Below are positions 1 through 7,582 of a stretch of 33,125 nt of DNA, piece after piece. Each line of letters begins with the position of its first letter. Position 1 is the first letter of the stretch. Under the pieces are notes generated by a model. It had not been told where the DNA came from and made no database searches. It saw only the letters and a list, made by a program, of their open reading frames with translations. Position numbers and translations under genes: made by a program. This stretch comes from Spirochaetales bacterium (lineage in GTDB: Bacteria; Spirochaetota; Spirochaetia; SZUA-6; JAFGRV01), in contig JAFGQK010000133.1 in assembly GCA_016935735.1 (NCBI GenBank), positions 1 through 33,125 on the forward strand, given 5' to 3'.

Positions 1-20
1 AATCACTGTTTATGACCATC

Positions 21-65
21 GTTTTATGCCATTCTGGCGGTTAAGACTTTAAAAACGCATAAAAC
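21..65. repeat. Inverted repeat, 9-bp arms
   Basis: GTTTTATGC at 21-29 is the exact reverse complement of GCATAAAAC at 57-65, with a 27-nt spacer. Function is unknown. The long spacer makes a simple terminator unlikely. Confidence 0.5.
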
Positions 66-112
66 CACACACATCCTTAAAACCGGACAACACTCTATCT
101 TTTTATCACGTT

Positions 113-171
113 CAGACCTCGTGCAACGGTAAAAAAGCTCATAAAACAACATTTCCATTACACGAGGTCTG
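113..171. repeat. Inverted repeat, 11-bp perfect arms
   Basis: CAGACCTCGTG at 113-123 pairs perfectly with CACGAGGTCTG at 161-171 across a 37-nt spacer. No T run follows either arm, so it is not a typical terminator. It could be a recombination or protein-binding site, or the structured end of a vanished mobile element. Confidence 0.6.
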
Positions 172-278
172 TACTTGTAAATTCCAATCTACCAGGCTTT
201 CCTGGCGCCATGTATCCAGTGGTTCTTTATCTTTTTGTTAAGAGGCTTTACCCGATATCGAATTTCCACCCTGGTAAC

Positions 279-340
279 GGGGACGGAACTGCCTCCCTAT
301 GCGGCATACCCTCCCGGCCCAGGGGGACGGAGCTGCCTCC
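279..340. repeat. Pair of 18-nt direct repeats, 44-nt period
   Basis: GGGGACGGAACTGCCTCC (279-296) recurs as GGGGACGGAGCTGCCTCC (323-340), with one difference. The surrounding DNA is clearly more GC-rich than its flanks. No coding function is seen. Confidence 0.6.
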
Positions 341-425
341 GCGTAATGCCACAATACTTGAGTGGAAAATAGATGTCTATTAACAAGAATGGAATAGCGA
401 ACCGCCTGGTATGAACATTACAATA

Positions 426-457
426 AGAAAGGAGCAGCAAAAAAACTGCCCCTTTCT
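426..457 (-). terminator. Hairpin after the large scaffoldin
   Basis: Arms 426-437 and 446-457 pair over 12 positions. On the minus-strand RNA the single non-Watson-Crick pair is a G-U wobble, whereas on the plus strand it is an A-C mismatch, so the hairpin fits transcription from the scaffoldin gene that stops at 478. No U run follows on the minus strand, so termination efficiency is uncertain. The GGAGCAGC core also occurs in the terminator of the second scaffoldin (9681-9710), suggesting that the 3' flank was copied along with the gene. Confidence 0.55.
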
Positions 458-477
458 TTTATAATGAATGAATAGTG

Positions 478-3400
478 CTATATTGTTACGGTCACCGTAC
501 CATCGAGACCATATGGAGTCCCGATATCCATTGTATTCACATCAACAAAGTCATTTACCTCAAGGATAAGTGAAGTGGTTCCCGGATTTTCCAAAGAAAT
601 CCAGTCCACTGTTATGATATGTAAATCAGAACCGGGACCTGTGCCCGATACATCAAATCCGGTTATTACCAGACATCCATTGGTATTGTTATTCAATGCC
701 GAAATGAATCCATCCGGGCCTTCTTTTATACTGCTTAAACCATTACTAAGTTGAATAATTGCATCATCATAAAAAATGGTGATACCGTATGCAGCAAGCA
801 TCTGTGTCCCGCTATCCGCATGAATTTCCATGGTAAAGGGAGTGTCCCTTGCTACTGTCCGATTTTGAGGAACAATCCATACAGTGCCGGGATTTCCGCC
901 TGTGGATGCGGTAGCTGTCGGTTCAGGCGTTGGCTCTACTGTTGGTGCCGCAGATGGAAGGATTGTCGGTACTGCTGTTTCCTCTGGTGTCGGTTCCGGG
1001 GTTTCCGCGGAACTGGTAACAGAGATAGTGCCCCCTATCCCGTTCGGCATCCCGATTGTGTCTGCATTAAGGTCAGAAAGGGTTTTTACATCTATACTCA
1101 ATGGAGAAGTTCCCTCGCTTACTGTAGTCCAGTATACTGTCATGATATGCAAATCAGAACCGGGTCCTGTGCCCGCAATGTCAAAACCGCTTGTTCTTAT
1201 AATGCCTGGTGTCTGGGCATTCACTGCCGTCACAAATCCGTCCGGTCCGGCTTCCACCCCGCTTGTACCAATAGTTGTTCTTACCGCAATAACCGAACTA
1301 TCATAAAGGATGTCGATTCCATATGCAGCTAACAGCTGGGTTCCGGTATTGACGTGTATTTCCGTGGTGAAATCTCCATTGAATGATACTTGTTGAATTT
1401 CGGGAACAACCCATACAGTGCCGGGATCTTTACCTGTGGATGGAGTAGCTGTCGGCTGTACCGTCGGTGTCGGCGAAGGAAGGATTGTCGGTGCTGTTGT
1501 CTCCTCCGGTGTCGGTTCCGGGGTATCCCCGGGACCGGTAACCTGGATAGTGCCCCCTGTTCCGTTTGGACTCCCGATTGTATTTGTATCGAGGTCCACA
1601 AGGGTATTGACGATTATTGTAAGCGGGGAAGTCCCTCCCTGTAAAGCGGTAAAATAAACAGTGGCAAGGTGAAGATTCTGACCGGGCCCTGTTCCCTGGA
1701 CGCTGAATCCGGCGACTATCAATAACCCCGGATTCGTAGGATTAACTGCCGATACAAATCCATCTGCCCCTGCTTCCACACCATAGGTACCGATTGCGGT
1801 ATTGACCCCTATCACTTCTTCATTATACTCAATATCCAGGCTATAAGCCCCAAGGACCTGGTCTCCTGTATTGAGATAAATATCTATCCTGCATTCCTCG
1901 GACGGGCCCACAAGCCGGTAGTCCGGTACGATCCAGACATCACCGGCACTCGTTTGCCCCGAACCGGTAACCTGAACGCTTCCATCGATTCCATTCGGTG
2001 TTCCGACAGCATTATAATCATTATCGCCGAGATCCTCGATAGTCAGATCGAGCTGGGTTGTTCCTTCCCCAATTGCAATCCAGTGGATGGTATGAAAATG
2101 GAGGTCCGTGCCGGGACCGGAGCCGTTATCAATACCAGTCATCCGGAGAATTCCCGGTGTATCCGGGTTCACGATTGATACAAATCCGTCCGGTCCTGCT
2201 TCTGCTCCATTATTTCCCAACGAAGTGTCAACTTTTATAATATCCGGATCAAAAGCGATAATAAATGAAAAAGATGCAATATCCTGATATCCGCTGTTCA
2301 CATGGATTTCCGTGGTAAACGTATCCCCTGTATTTACCGTCTGGGATGAAGGAGAAAACCAGACGTTCCCTGCACCTTCAACAGGCCCGGGGTATTCGGT
2401 CGGTTCCGGTGTCGGGGTGGGATCCGGGGTGGGTGTTGTCGCAATTACCGTCACCTGCCCCCCAATTGGATTCGGGGTACCAACGGTATTGTAAACAAGA
2501 TCAATCAGACTTTCTATAGTAAGATCAAGGGGTGATGTCCCGGGACCCACTGCAACCCAGTGTACCTTTACAAAGTTAATGTCAGTGCCGACTGCTTTCC
2601 CGGAAGTATCATAACCGGCAAAAATCAATCTACCAGGAATATCCGGGTTCACAACAGAGACATATCCGTCCGGTTCTGCAGAGACCCCTTCCGCCCCTTG
2701 TTCAATATCCACCTGGATAACTTCTTCATCAAAGTCAATCTCAAAACCATACGCCGCGATTTCCTGGTTGCCTGCATTGATGTGGATTTCCGTCTCAAAA
2801 TGGGCACCTTCATCTACTGTGGTGTTCGCCGGGATGATCCATACGTCCCCTGCACCGGCAACCGGTTCATTGGTGGGTACCGGTGTATTGGTCGGCGGAG
2901 AGGTTAGTACCGGGGTTGATTCGGGAGTTACTGTCGGGGTCGGGGTCGGTGATGGATTTGCCACCGGGGGAAAAGCCGGTTCCGATCCCCATACAAGGGC
3001 ATCTTCGACATAAAGCGCTACCTTGCGATAATCCGCATAAGTCGTATAAGAAGGATCAAAGGAATAGTCATATGTCTGCTCGTAGGGATCCGCATCCGTT
3101 CTCCCGACACCGCAGATGATCTGTCCTGTTTCTTCCAGGGGTTGGAGAACACCTGCCTCTTCGGTAAACCCGATCTCGAGATAGTCCGGGAATATGGTTC
3201 CGGTAACAAAAGATGTCCCGATATCGGCATGATCCATGTAAAAAACTTCGTCCGCAGCACCATCCTTTGAATAATAATACCGGAGGGTGACATCACTCAG
3301 GGCAACATCTTCTGTGCCATTATTGATAATATTGAGATACGGCCGGATCATAGTGGTAAGAACACCCTGTTCCCCGCAGAGGTACTGTGCTTTGCAGCTT

Positions 3401-6174
3401 ATCCCGGGGGTGACCGGCATGACGATGATTTCACCGGGTATCCCGTGCGCTGTCCCGATGTCAGTCGTATTTGCATCCGCCAGGGAAGTAACAGTCAGGT
3501 TGAGTGGCGATGTTCCGCTTGCATGTGCATTGAAAAAAACGTTCAGCAGGTGGAGATTGGATCCGGGTCCCGTACCGCTTGTATCGAATCCGCTTACCCT
3601 GATTATTCCCGGGGAACTGTAACTGACGGCAGCAATGAATCCGTCCGGGCCGGGTTCAACATCATCAATAGTGAGGATGGCTGAATCATAGGTAATATCA
3701 AGTCCGTATGCCGCGATCTTCTGGGTGCCCGAATTAAGCCGGACTTCCACCAGGACATCTTCATCTTCGGTAACAACCTGTTTTACCGGGAGAAACCATA
3801 CATCACCGACATCCGGATAATTTTCCGGTATTGGTGTCGGCGTTGGCGTTACCTCTGCACCAGTTACTGCAACAGACCCGCCTGTTCCGCCGGGTATACC
3901 GATAACAGAGGCACCGGCATCGACCAGATCATTGATGACGATTCCCAGGGATGAGGTGCCGTTTTCATTCCCTGCTGTCCAATGAACAGTGAAAAGGTGA
4001 AGATCCGTTCCCGGGTCTATGCCGTATGCATCCAGTCCGCTGATGGCGATCTCGCCGCTGGTACTTGAATTCACGGAGGAAATACCGATTCCGGCCGCCC
4101 CGGATGACACCCCGTTCATTTCTGTAACCGTATTTACTGAAATATACTGGCTGTTGTAGTGAATTTCAATCCCGAACGCTGCAAGGGATTGTGATCCTGT
4201 ATTGACATGTACTTCTGTCGTAAACTCACTACCGGTGCTTACCGTTTGTGTTGCCGGAGAAATCCACACACTCCCGGCACCTTCCTGCGGTACAGGGGTC
4301 GGATCTCCCGGGGTGGGTTCCGGTACGGGTAATCCATTGATAAGCCCGACATAGTACTGGGCAAGATAGAGGGCATCGATAATAGTTATTTCACCATCCG
4401 TATTCACATCCGCTATACCTGTATCGAAATTTGACGGTGAAAGGCCCACATAATATTGTGCACAGAGAAGGGCATCGATAATATCAATAGCCCCGTCGTT
4501 ATTTACGTCCCCAATACCATCGGTAGAAGTCGGGGTCGGGGTGACGGGATCCGGGGTTGTTACAGGGGATGCTGTAGGCAAATCGGTAATCACGGGGGTT
4601 GGTGTCGGTTCAGGGGTTTGTAATTCATCATTTACTATGACAGTCCCGTCACTGATAAAAAACATGCCGACAGAATTGGTATTTTCATCTACCAGGGAAT
4701 CGATGGTAAGGGATAGGGGAGAATCTCCAAGGGCAAGGGCTTTAAAATAGATAGTGACAAAGTTAAGATCTGCCCCCGGTCCTGTTCCTGCTGTATCAAA
4801 ACCATTAAATACCAGGGATCCCGGTGTCTGTGCATTCACTGCCGCGACAAATCCGTCAGGACCTGCCTCCACACCATCTGTTCCTGATTCCGTATCAACC
4901 ATAAGTACAGCAGCATCATATGCAAGACTGAACTGATATGCGCTGATGATCTGGTTCCCGCTGTTGATATGTATCTCCACGGTAAAACTTTCCCCCGGGG
5001 AGGTGATAATTTCTGCGGGAGTAATCTGGACAATACCGGCACAGGTAACCGGGGTGGGAGCGGGTGTTTCCGATGCAGGTGTCGGTGTCGGGGACGGAGC
5101 TTCCAGGGGACTCTCTGCCGGTCCCTGCCGCCATGGAATATAGCCGGGATCTTTGGTCAATAGAATTTTATCGAGCCGGGTTCCATCCTCTCTCATCCAT
5201 ATATGGACCGTATGAAGACCTGCTGTTTCAACATCCACCGTAACCCTGGTCTTTGCCATATTCACCCATTTCCAGGAAAAGCTTGTCATGGAAAGGCCGC
5301 TTTTCCCGAAGCTTGCCGGTTCACCGTCAAGGCCGGCATGGAGAGAGTCATCATATGCAGAAGGACCCCACATACGTACCCAGAGGTAATACGTTCCTGT
5401 TGTTTCAAATTGAACATTATAATCAAGCCGGGGGCCATCTGTTGTATCCTGGACATTGATTCCTTTATTGGGAACTGCTTTCAACGCATCACCATTGCTC
5501 GAATCCGGCATGCTGAAGGTTTCTTCCCATGAAGAACCGGCTGCCAGTCCCGTACCCTGGACATGGGTAGAATAATGTTCCGCTTCCATAACAACAATTC
5601 CCCCGGATTCAACAAATACGGCATCCGCAGGGATCTGTGGAGTGGGTTCCGGGGTTTGAGGCGGACAAGCACCATCCACCTGCTCCATACCCCAGACGAG
5701 AATCCCATTCTGGTAGAGGGTTATGTTGTCCCAGTCCGTATAGGAAACAGCAGCACTGTTATACGAATAATCACCGGCTTCATTATAGTTGGACCAGTCC
5801 TCTTTATGAAACCGGATCTGGATTTCCCCGGAATTTCCATACCCGGGGATATTACCTGTTGAACCGGCAAACCCGATTTCCAGGTACCCATTATGGAATG
5901 TTCCGGTAATACAACCTGCCCCTATTGAGGCATAATCGACATAAAAGACCTCACCGGCAGTACCTTCTTTTGAATAGTAATACCGGATAGTCAATTCACT
6001 CATCACCGCTGTATCCGAACCCTGGTTAATAATGTTCAGATGCGGTTTGATGTGGTTGTCGGTTGCATTTCCATGATCCCCGTCCCTGTACTGTATCTTC
6101 AGATCGGCTGCAAATGATGATGATACAAAAAGGACAAGAAGCATGAATATACTGCACAAAATACTTTTTCTCAC
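478..6174 (-). CDS. Scaffoldin: 8 cohesin-like modules, 2 CBM3, internal dockerin
   Basis: This is a secreted non-catalytic scaffold of 1898 aa that would bind crystalline polysaccharide and gather dockerin-bearing proteins outside the cell. Approximate layout: signal peptide 1-22; CBM3 24-165; second carbohydrate-binding-like module 187-346 (GH115 C-terminal or CBM35 style); cohesin 379-516; type I-like dockerin 554-613 with two calcium loops (DVNNDGAIDIID, DVNTDGEITIID); cohesins 632-772 and 788-919; a second, diverged CBM3 924-1066; cohesins 1106-1245, 1266-1404, 1409-1546, 1584-1721 and 1761-1898. Thr-Pro linkers separate most modules. The start is GTG with AAGGAG at 6181-6186 upstream. 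The protein ends flush with the last cohesin and has no SLH, sortase or dockerin tail. The dockerin is internal, which is unusual. Module assignments rest on sequence pattern; cohesin could be confused with other CBM3-like beta-sandwiches, but the repeats are clearly homologous to each other. Confidence 0.88.
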   Translation of the reverse strand: MRKSILCSIFMLLVLFVSSSFAADLKIQYRDGDHGNATDNHIKPHLNIINQGSDTAVMSELTIRYYYSKEGTAGEVFYVDYASIGAGCITGTFHNGYLEIGFAGSTGNIPGYGNSGEIQIRFHKEDWSNYNEAGDYSYNSAAVSYTDWDNITLYQNGILVWGMEQVDGACPPQTPEPTPQIPADAVFVESGGIVVMEAEHYSTHVQGTGLAAGSSWEETFSMPDSSNGDALKAVPNKGINVQDTTDGPRLDYNVQFETTGTYYLWVRMWGPSAYDDSLHAGLDGEPASFGKSGLSMTSFSWKWVNMAKTRVTVDVETAGLHTVHIWMREDGTRLDKILLTKDPGYIPWRQGPAESPLEAPSPTPTPASETPAPTPVTCAGIVQITPAEIITSPGESFTVEIHINSGNQIISAYQFSLAYDAAVLMVDTESGTDGVEAGPDGFVAAVNAQTPGSLVFNGFDTAGTGPGADLNFVTIYFKALALGDSPLSLTIDSLVDENTNSVGMFFISDGTVIVNDELQTPEPTPTPVITDLPTASPVTTPDPVTPTPTSTDGIGDVNNDGAIDIIDALLCAQYYVGLSPSNFDTGIADVNTDGEITIIDALYLAQYYVGLINGLPVPEPTPGDPTPVPQEGAGSVWISPATQTVSTGSEFTTEVHVNTGSQSLAAFGIEIHYNSQYISVNTVTEMNGVSSGAAGIGISSVNSSTSGEIAISGLDAYGIDPGTDLHLFTVHWTAGNENGTSSLGIVINDLVDAGASVIGIPGGTGGSVAVTGAEVTPTPTPIPENYPDVGDVWFLPVKQVVTEDEDVLVEVRLNSGTQKIAAYGLDITYDSAILTIDDVEPGPDGFIAAVSYSSPGIIRVSGFDTSGTGPGSNLHLLNVFFNAHASGTSPLNLTVTSLADANTTDIGTAHGIPGEIIVMPVTPGISCKAQYLCGEQGVLTTMIRPYLNIINNGTEDVALSDVTLRYYYSKDGAADEVFYMDHADIGTSFVTGTIFPDYLEIGFTEEAGVLQPLEETGQIICGVGRTDADPYEQTYDYSFDPSYTTYADYRKVALYVEDALVWGSEPAFPPVANPSPTPTPTVTPESTPVLTSPPTNTPVPTNEPVAGAGDVWIIPANTTVDEGAHFETEIHINAGNQEIAAYGFEIDFDEEVIQVDIEQGAEGVSAEPDGYVSVVNPDIPGRLIFAGYDTSGKAVGTDINFVKVHWVAVGPGTSPLDLTIESLIDLVYNTVGTPNPIGGQVTVIATTPTPDPTPTPEPTEYPGPVEGAGNVWFSPSSQTVNTGDTFTTEIHVNSGYQDIASFSFIIAFDPDIIKVDTSLGNNGAEAGPDGFVSIVNPDTPGILRMTGIDNGSGPGTDLHFHTIHWIAIGEGTTQLDLTIEDLGDNDYNAVGTPNGIDGSVQVTGSGQTSAGDVWIVPDYRLVGPSEECRIDIYLNTGDQVLGAYSLDIEYNEEVIGVNTAIGTYGVEAGADGFVSAVNPTNPGLLIVAGFSVQGTGPGQNLHLATVYFTALQGGTSPLTIIVNTLVDLDTNTIGSPNGTGGTIQVTGPGDTPEPTPEETTAPTILPSPTPTVQPTATPSTGKDPGTVWVVPEIQQVSFNGDFTTEIHVNTGTQLLAAYGIDILYDSSVIAVRTTIGTSGVEAGPDGFVTAVNAQTPGIIRTSGFDIAGTGPGSDLHIMTVYWTTVSEGTSPLSIDVKTLSDLNADTIGMPNGIGGTISVTSSAETPEPTPEETAVPTILPSAAPTVEPTPEPTATASTGGNPGTVWIVPQNRTVARDTPFTMEIHADSGTQMLAAYGITIFYDDAIIQLSNGLSSIKEGPDGFISALNNNTNGCLVITGFDVSGTGPGSDLHIITVDWISLENPGTTSLILEVNDFVDVNTMDIGTPYGLDGTVTVTI
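481..2859 (-). repeat. Tandem block of five cohesin-like modules
   Basis: This covers residues 1106-1898 of the scaffoldin. Each module is about 138 residues and repeats the same landmarks: a VW(I/F/V)xP start, FTTEIH, a LAAYG-type strand, GPDGF, a TGPGxDLH stretch and a GTPNGIxG stretch near the end. Modules are separated by Thr/Pro-rich linkers, except cohesins 5 and 6, which nearly touch. The array is expected to be prone to unequal recombination. Confidence 0.75.
957..1524. repeat. Duplicated linker DNA between cohesins 6-7 and 7-8
   Basis: The 46 nt at 957-1002 recur at 1479-1524 with four differences. Both encode the linker motif TPEPTPEET followed by PTILPS. The spacing is about one cohesin plus linker (522 nt), so one of the last two cohesins probably arose by tandem duplication. 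Confidence 0.7.
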
Positions 6175-6216
6175 TTTTTCCTCCTTGAATTTTTATTTCT
6201 TATAAAAAAATCCTTT

Positions 6217-6244
6217 TCTATAAAAGTATTATTTATCCTTGCAA
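6217..6244 (-). promoter_or_regulatory. Possible promoter of the large scaffoldin
   Basis: On the minus strand TTGCAA (6239-6244) and TATAGA (6217-6222) are separated by 16 nt. Each box matches the sigma-70 consensus at four of six positions. The transcript would start about 35 nt before the GTG start and include the AAGGAG ribosome site. This is a weak match. Confidence 0.35.
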
Positions 6245-6269
6245 AAACCATACCATCGATATACTCCCC

Positions 6270-6296
6270 TTAATTCTTTATTTTATAGAGAATTAA
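6270..6296. repeat. AT-rich inverted repeat between amidohydrolase and scaffoldin
   Basis: TTAATTCT (6270-6277) and AGAATTAA (6289-6296) form a perfect 8-bp stem with an 11-nt loop. It lies between the amidohydrolase stop and the scaffoldin promoter and could be a weak terminator for the former, but no U run follows. Confidence 0.35.
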
Positions 6297-6367
6297 AATA
6301 AATTATGCTTTTGCCGGGAGAAAATATCATGTGCAGAATCAGGATGCATATCCCGTTTTTGCAAAGC

Positions 6368-7126
6368 TTATTGCACTTCTGCAATGTGTAATAATGTAAG
6401 GATATTTCCGGATAGTATCAATTCTTTTTCTTCATCCCTGATAACTAAATCCAGAATTTTCTTTTTTTCATTTTCCGGTATGCCAAAAGGGAAATCGCTG
6501 CCGAATATCAGTTTCCTGCAACCATAGGTTTCTATAAAATCTTTTATATCGGAAGAATATGCAAGGGCTGAATCGGCATAGACCGTATCCTGTTTCCATA
6601 TACCGGTCTTTTTTATCACATCATACCCGCCATTAAGCATACCCAGATGGGGAATAATCACCGGTGTCCTGCCATTTATCCTTTCAAGGAGATTCATTGT
6701 ATTTCTGAATTCTTCTTCCAATACTATGGGCAGGTTTCTTTCAAATACCTTTGTAAGGAATTCTTCACACAAAGGATCATCGTAATGATACTCCGGTTCA
6801 AGGTTATGCCGGTGCCACTTAATGCCTTTGAACTCGTCTGTCAATTCCTTGACATTGAAATCATTCCACACAAAAAAATAGGGGTATACATGATGCCGGG
6901 AAGCCAGGCCTTTCAAATAGTTATTTGCCCTGCTTCTGCATTCCTGCCAGGCCGGTGTATCGACAAAATCCGGATCATCCCTGTCATAAATATCTTCCAC
7001 CGGGGCAAACATACATGCTGCATCAATATCTGCGGCTTCCAAAAGCGGGCGAATAATCTCATATTCCAGGGCTACATTCTGGATTCCGCAGTGAATATGA
7101 CTGTCTATGGTTTTATATTTTTCCAT
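6368..7126 (-). CDS. Amidohydrolase-2 family metal-dependent TIM-barrel hydrolase
   Basis: This is a cytoplasmic protein of 252 aa with no signal peptide. Family hallmarks are visible: a metal-binding HxH near the N-terminus (DSHIHCG, His10 and His12), a barrel histidine in PHLGMLNGG (His160), a late aspartate in FGSDFPFG (Asp211), and a C-terminal GNILTLL resembling the usual GNAxRLL ending. Members hydrolyse or decarboxylate small cyclic or aromatic substrates; the substrate here cannot be read from sequence. The length is a little short for the family (often 260-330). The ribosome site is weak (GGGAA). The gene lies upstream of the large scaffoldin on the same strand with a 193-nt gap and has its own strong promoter, so a link with the scaffoldin is positional only. 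Confidence 0.8.
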   Translation of the reverse strand: MEKYKTIDSHIHCGIQNVALEYEIIRPLLEAADIDAACMFAPVEDIYDRDDPDFVDTPAWQECRSRANNYLKGLASRHHVYPYFFVWNDFNVKELTDEFKGIKWHRHNLEPEYHYDDPLCEEFLTKVFERNLPIVLEEEFRNTMNLLERINGRTPVIIPHLGMLNGGYDVIKKTGIWKQDTVYADSALAYSSDIKDFIETYGCRKLIFGSDFPFGIPENEKKKILDLVIRDEEKELILSGNILTLLHIAEVQ

Positions 7127-7174
7127 CGTAATTCCCGGATTAGTAAAGGATTCCTTCTCTATTCATTTTTCCTT

Positions 7175-7203
7175 ATTATATAGGTAATCCGGTAATAAGT
7201 CAA
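7175..7203 (-). promoter_or_regulatory. Strong sigma-70-type promoter of the amidohydrolase gene
   Basis: On the minus strand TTGACT (7198-7203) is followed after exactly 17 nt by TATAAT (7175-7180), a five-of-six and a perfect match. Transcription would begin near 7168, giving a leader of about 42 nt. Confidence 0.75.
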
Positions 7204-7220
7204 ATTTATTTGAAAGGGGG

Positions 7221-7297
7221 GGTGCGATTTCGTAAACTGGTTTTTAATAGTGTTTTCACGGATTAAAAGAAGTATTCAAACTATGGATATCGCGGAT
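7221..7297. repeat. Dispersed intergenic repeat, copy 1
   Basis: The copy starts GGTGCGATT, contains ACGGATTAAAAG and a TTCAAACTAYGGATAT block, and ends GCGGAT. The same succession in the same order and orientation is found at 14413-14495. The GGATT and CGGATT words also make up the palindromic element at 12983-13038. This looks like a family of non-coding repeats rather than gene remnants. Confidence 0.65.
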
Positions 7298-7503
7298 TAA
7301 ACGGATTGTTTTTTTATAGTTATCGCCTGGAATTCAGATCTGCTGTTTCCTGTTCATTAATTTCACTTTCTCAAAATAATGAATTCAGCAATATCACGGC
7401 TGACAGTCTTATTTTATAAATAAATAATCTGTCCACATTCATGCGGCATAATCCGCGTCCTGGAACCCCTGGGCTCATCCATAGTTTAATTCCTCCAGTC
7501 TAC

Positions 7504-7531
7504 CAGCAGTCTGTTACAAAACAGACTGCTG
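7504..7531. terminator. Strong hairpin downstream of the LRR-dockerin gene
   Basis: CAGCAGTCTGTT (7504-7515) and AACAGACTGCTG (7520-7531) form a perfect 12-bp stem with a 4-nt loop, 52 nt past the stop codon at 7583. No U run follows on either strand, so it may act as an RNA 3'-end stabiliser or a factor-assisted terminator. Confidence 0.5.
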
Positions 7532-7582
7532 TGAGTCCATTCTCCTGTAAATCCTTCCTGCCCCTTTCTACTCTATCCACCA

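Larger units (their letters stand above)
1..477. other. Gene-free region downstream of the large scaffoldin
   Basis: No convincing coding sequence was found on either strand. The stretch holds two separate inverted repeats (21-65 and 113-171), a pair of 18-nt near-identical direct repeats (279-296 and 323-340) and the hairpin that follows the scaffoldin stop codon. Several structured repeats in under 500 bases suggest an insertion or recombination zone at the end of the scaffoldin cluster, but no transposase is visible. Confidence 0.6.
7127..7582. other. Intergenic region between LRR-dockerin gene and amidohydrolase
   Basis: No gene is supported here. It contains the amidohydrolase promoter (7175-7203), a copy of a dispersed repeat (7221-7297) and a strong hairpin next to the LRR gene stop (7504-7531). 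Confidence 0.6.

Noticed and set aside
751..5862. Many plus-strand open frames across the large scaffoldin gene
   Set aside because: They mirror the Thr-Pro linkers and repeated modules of the minus-strand gene, have Cys/Arg- or Gly/Val-rich translations without recognisable motifs, and lie entirely inside a well-supported coding region.
7146..7172. 8-codon frame (MNREGILY) in the leader of the amidohydrolase gene
   Set aside because: Its ribosome-site-like AAGGA lies right at the -10 box and would not be transcribed; too short to support.
7414..7482. 22-codon frame downstream of the LRR gene with GGAGGA 8 nt upstream
   Set aside because: The spacing is good but the peptide has no recognisable features, it lies beyond a strong hairpin, and nothing supports translation.
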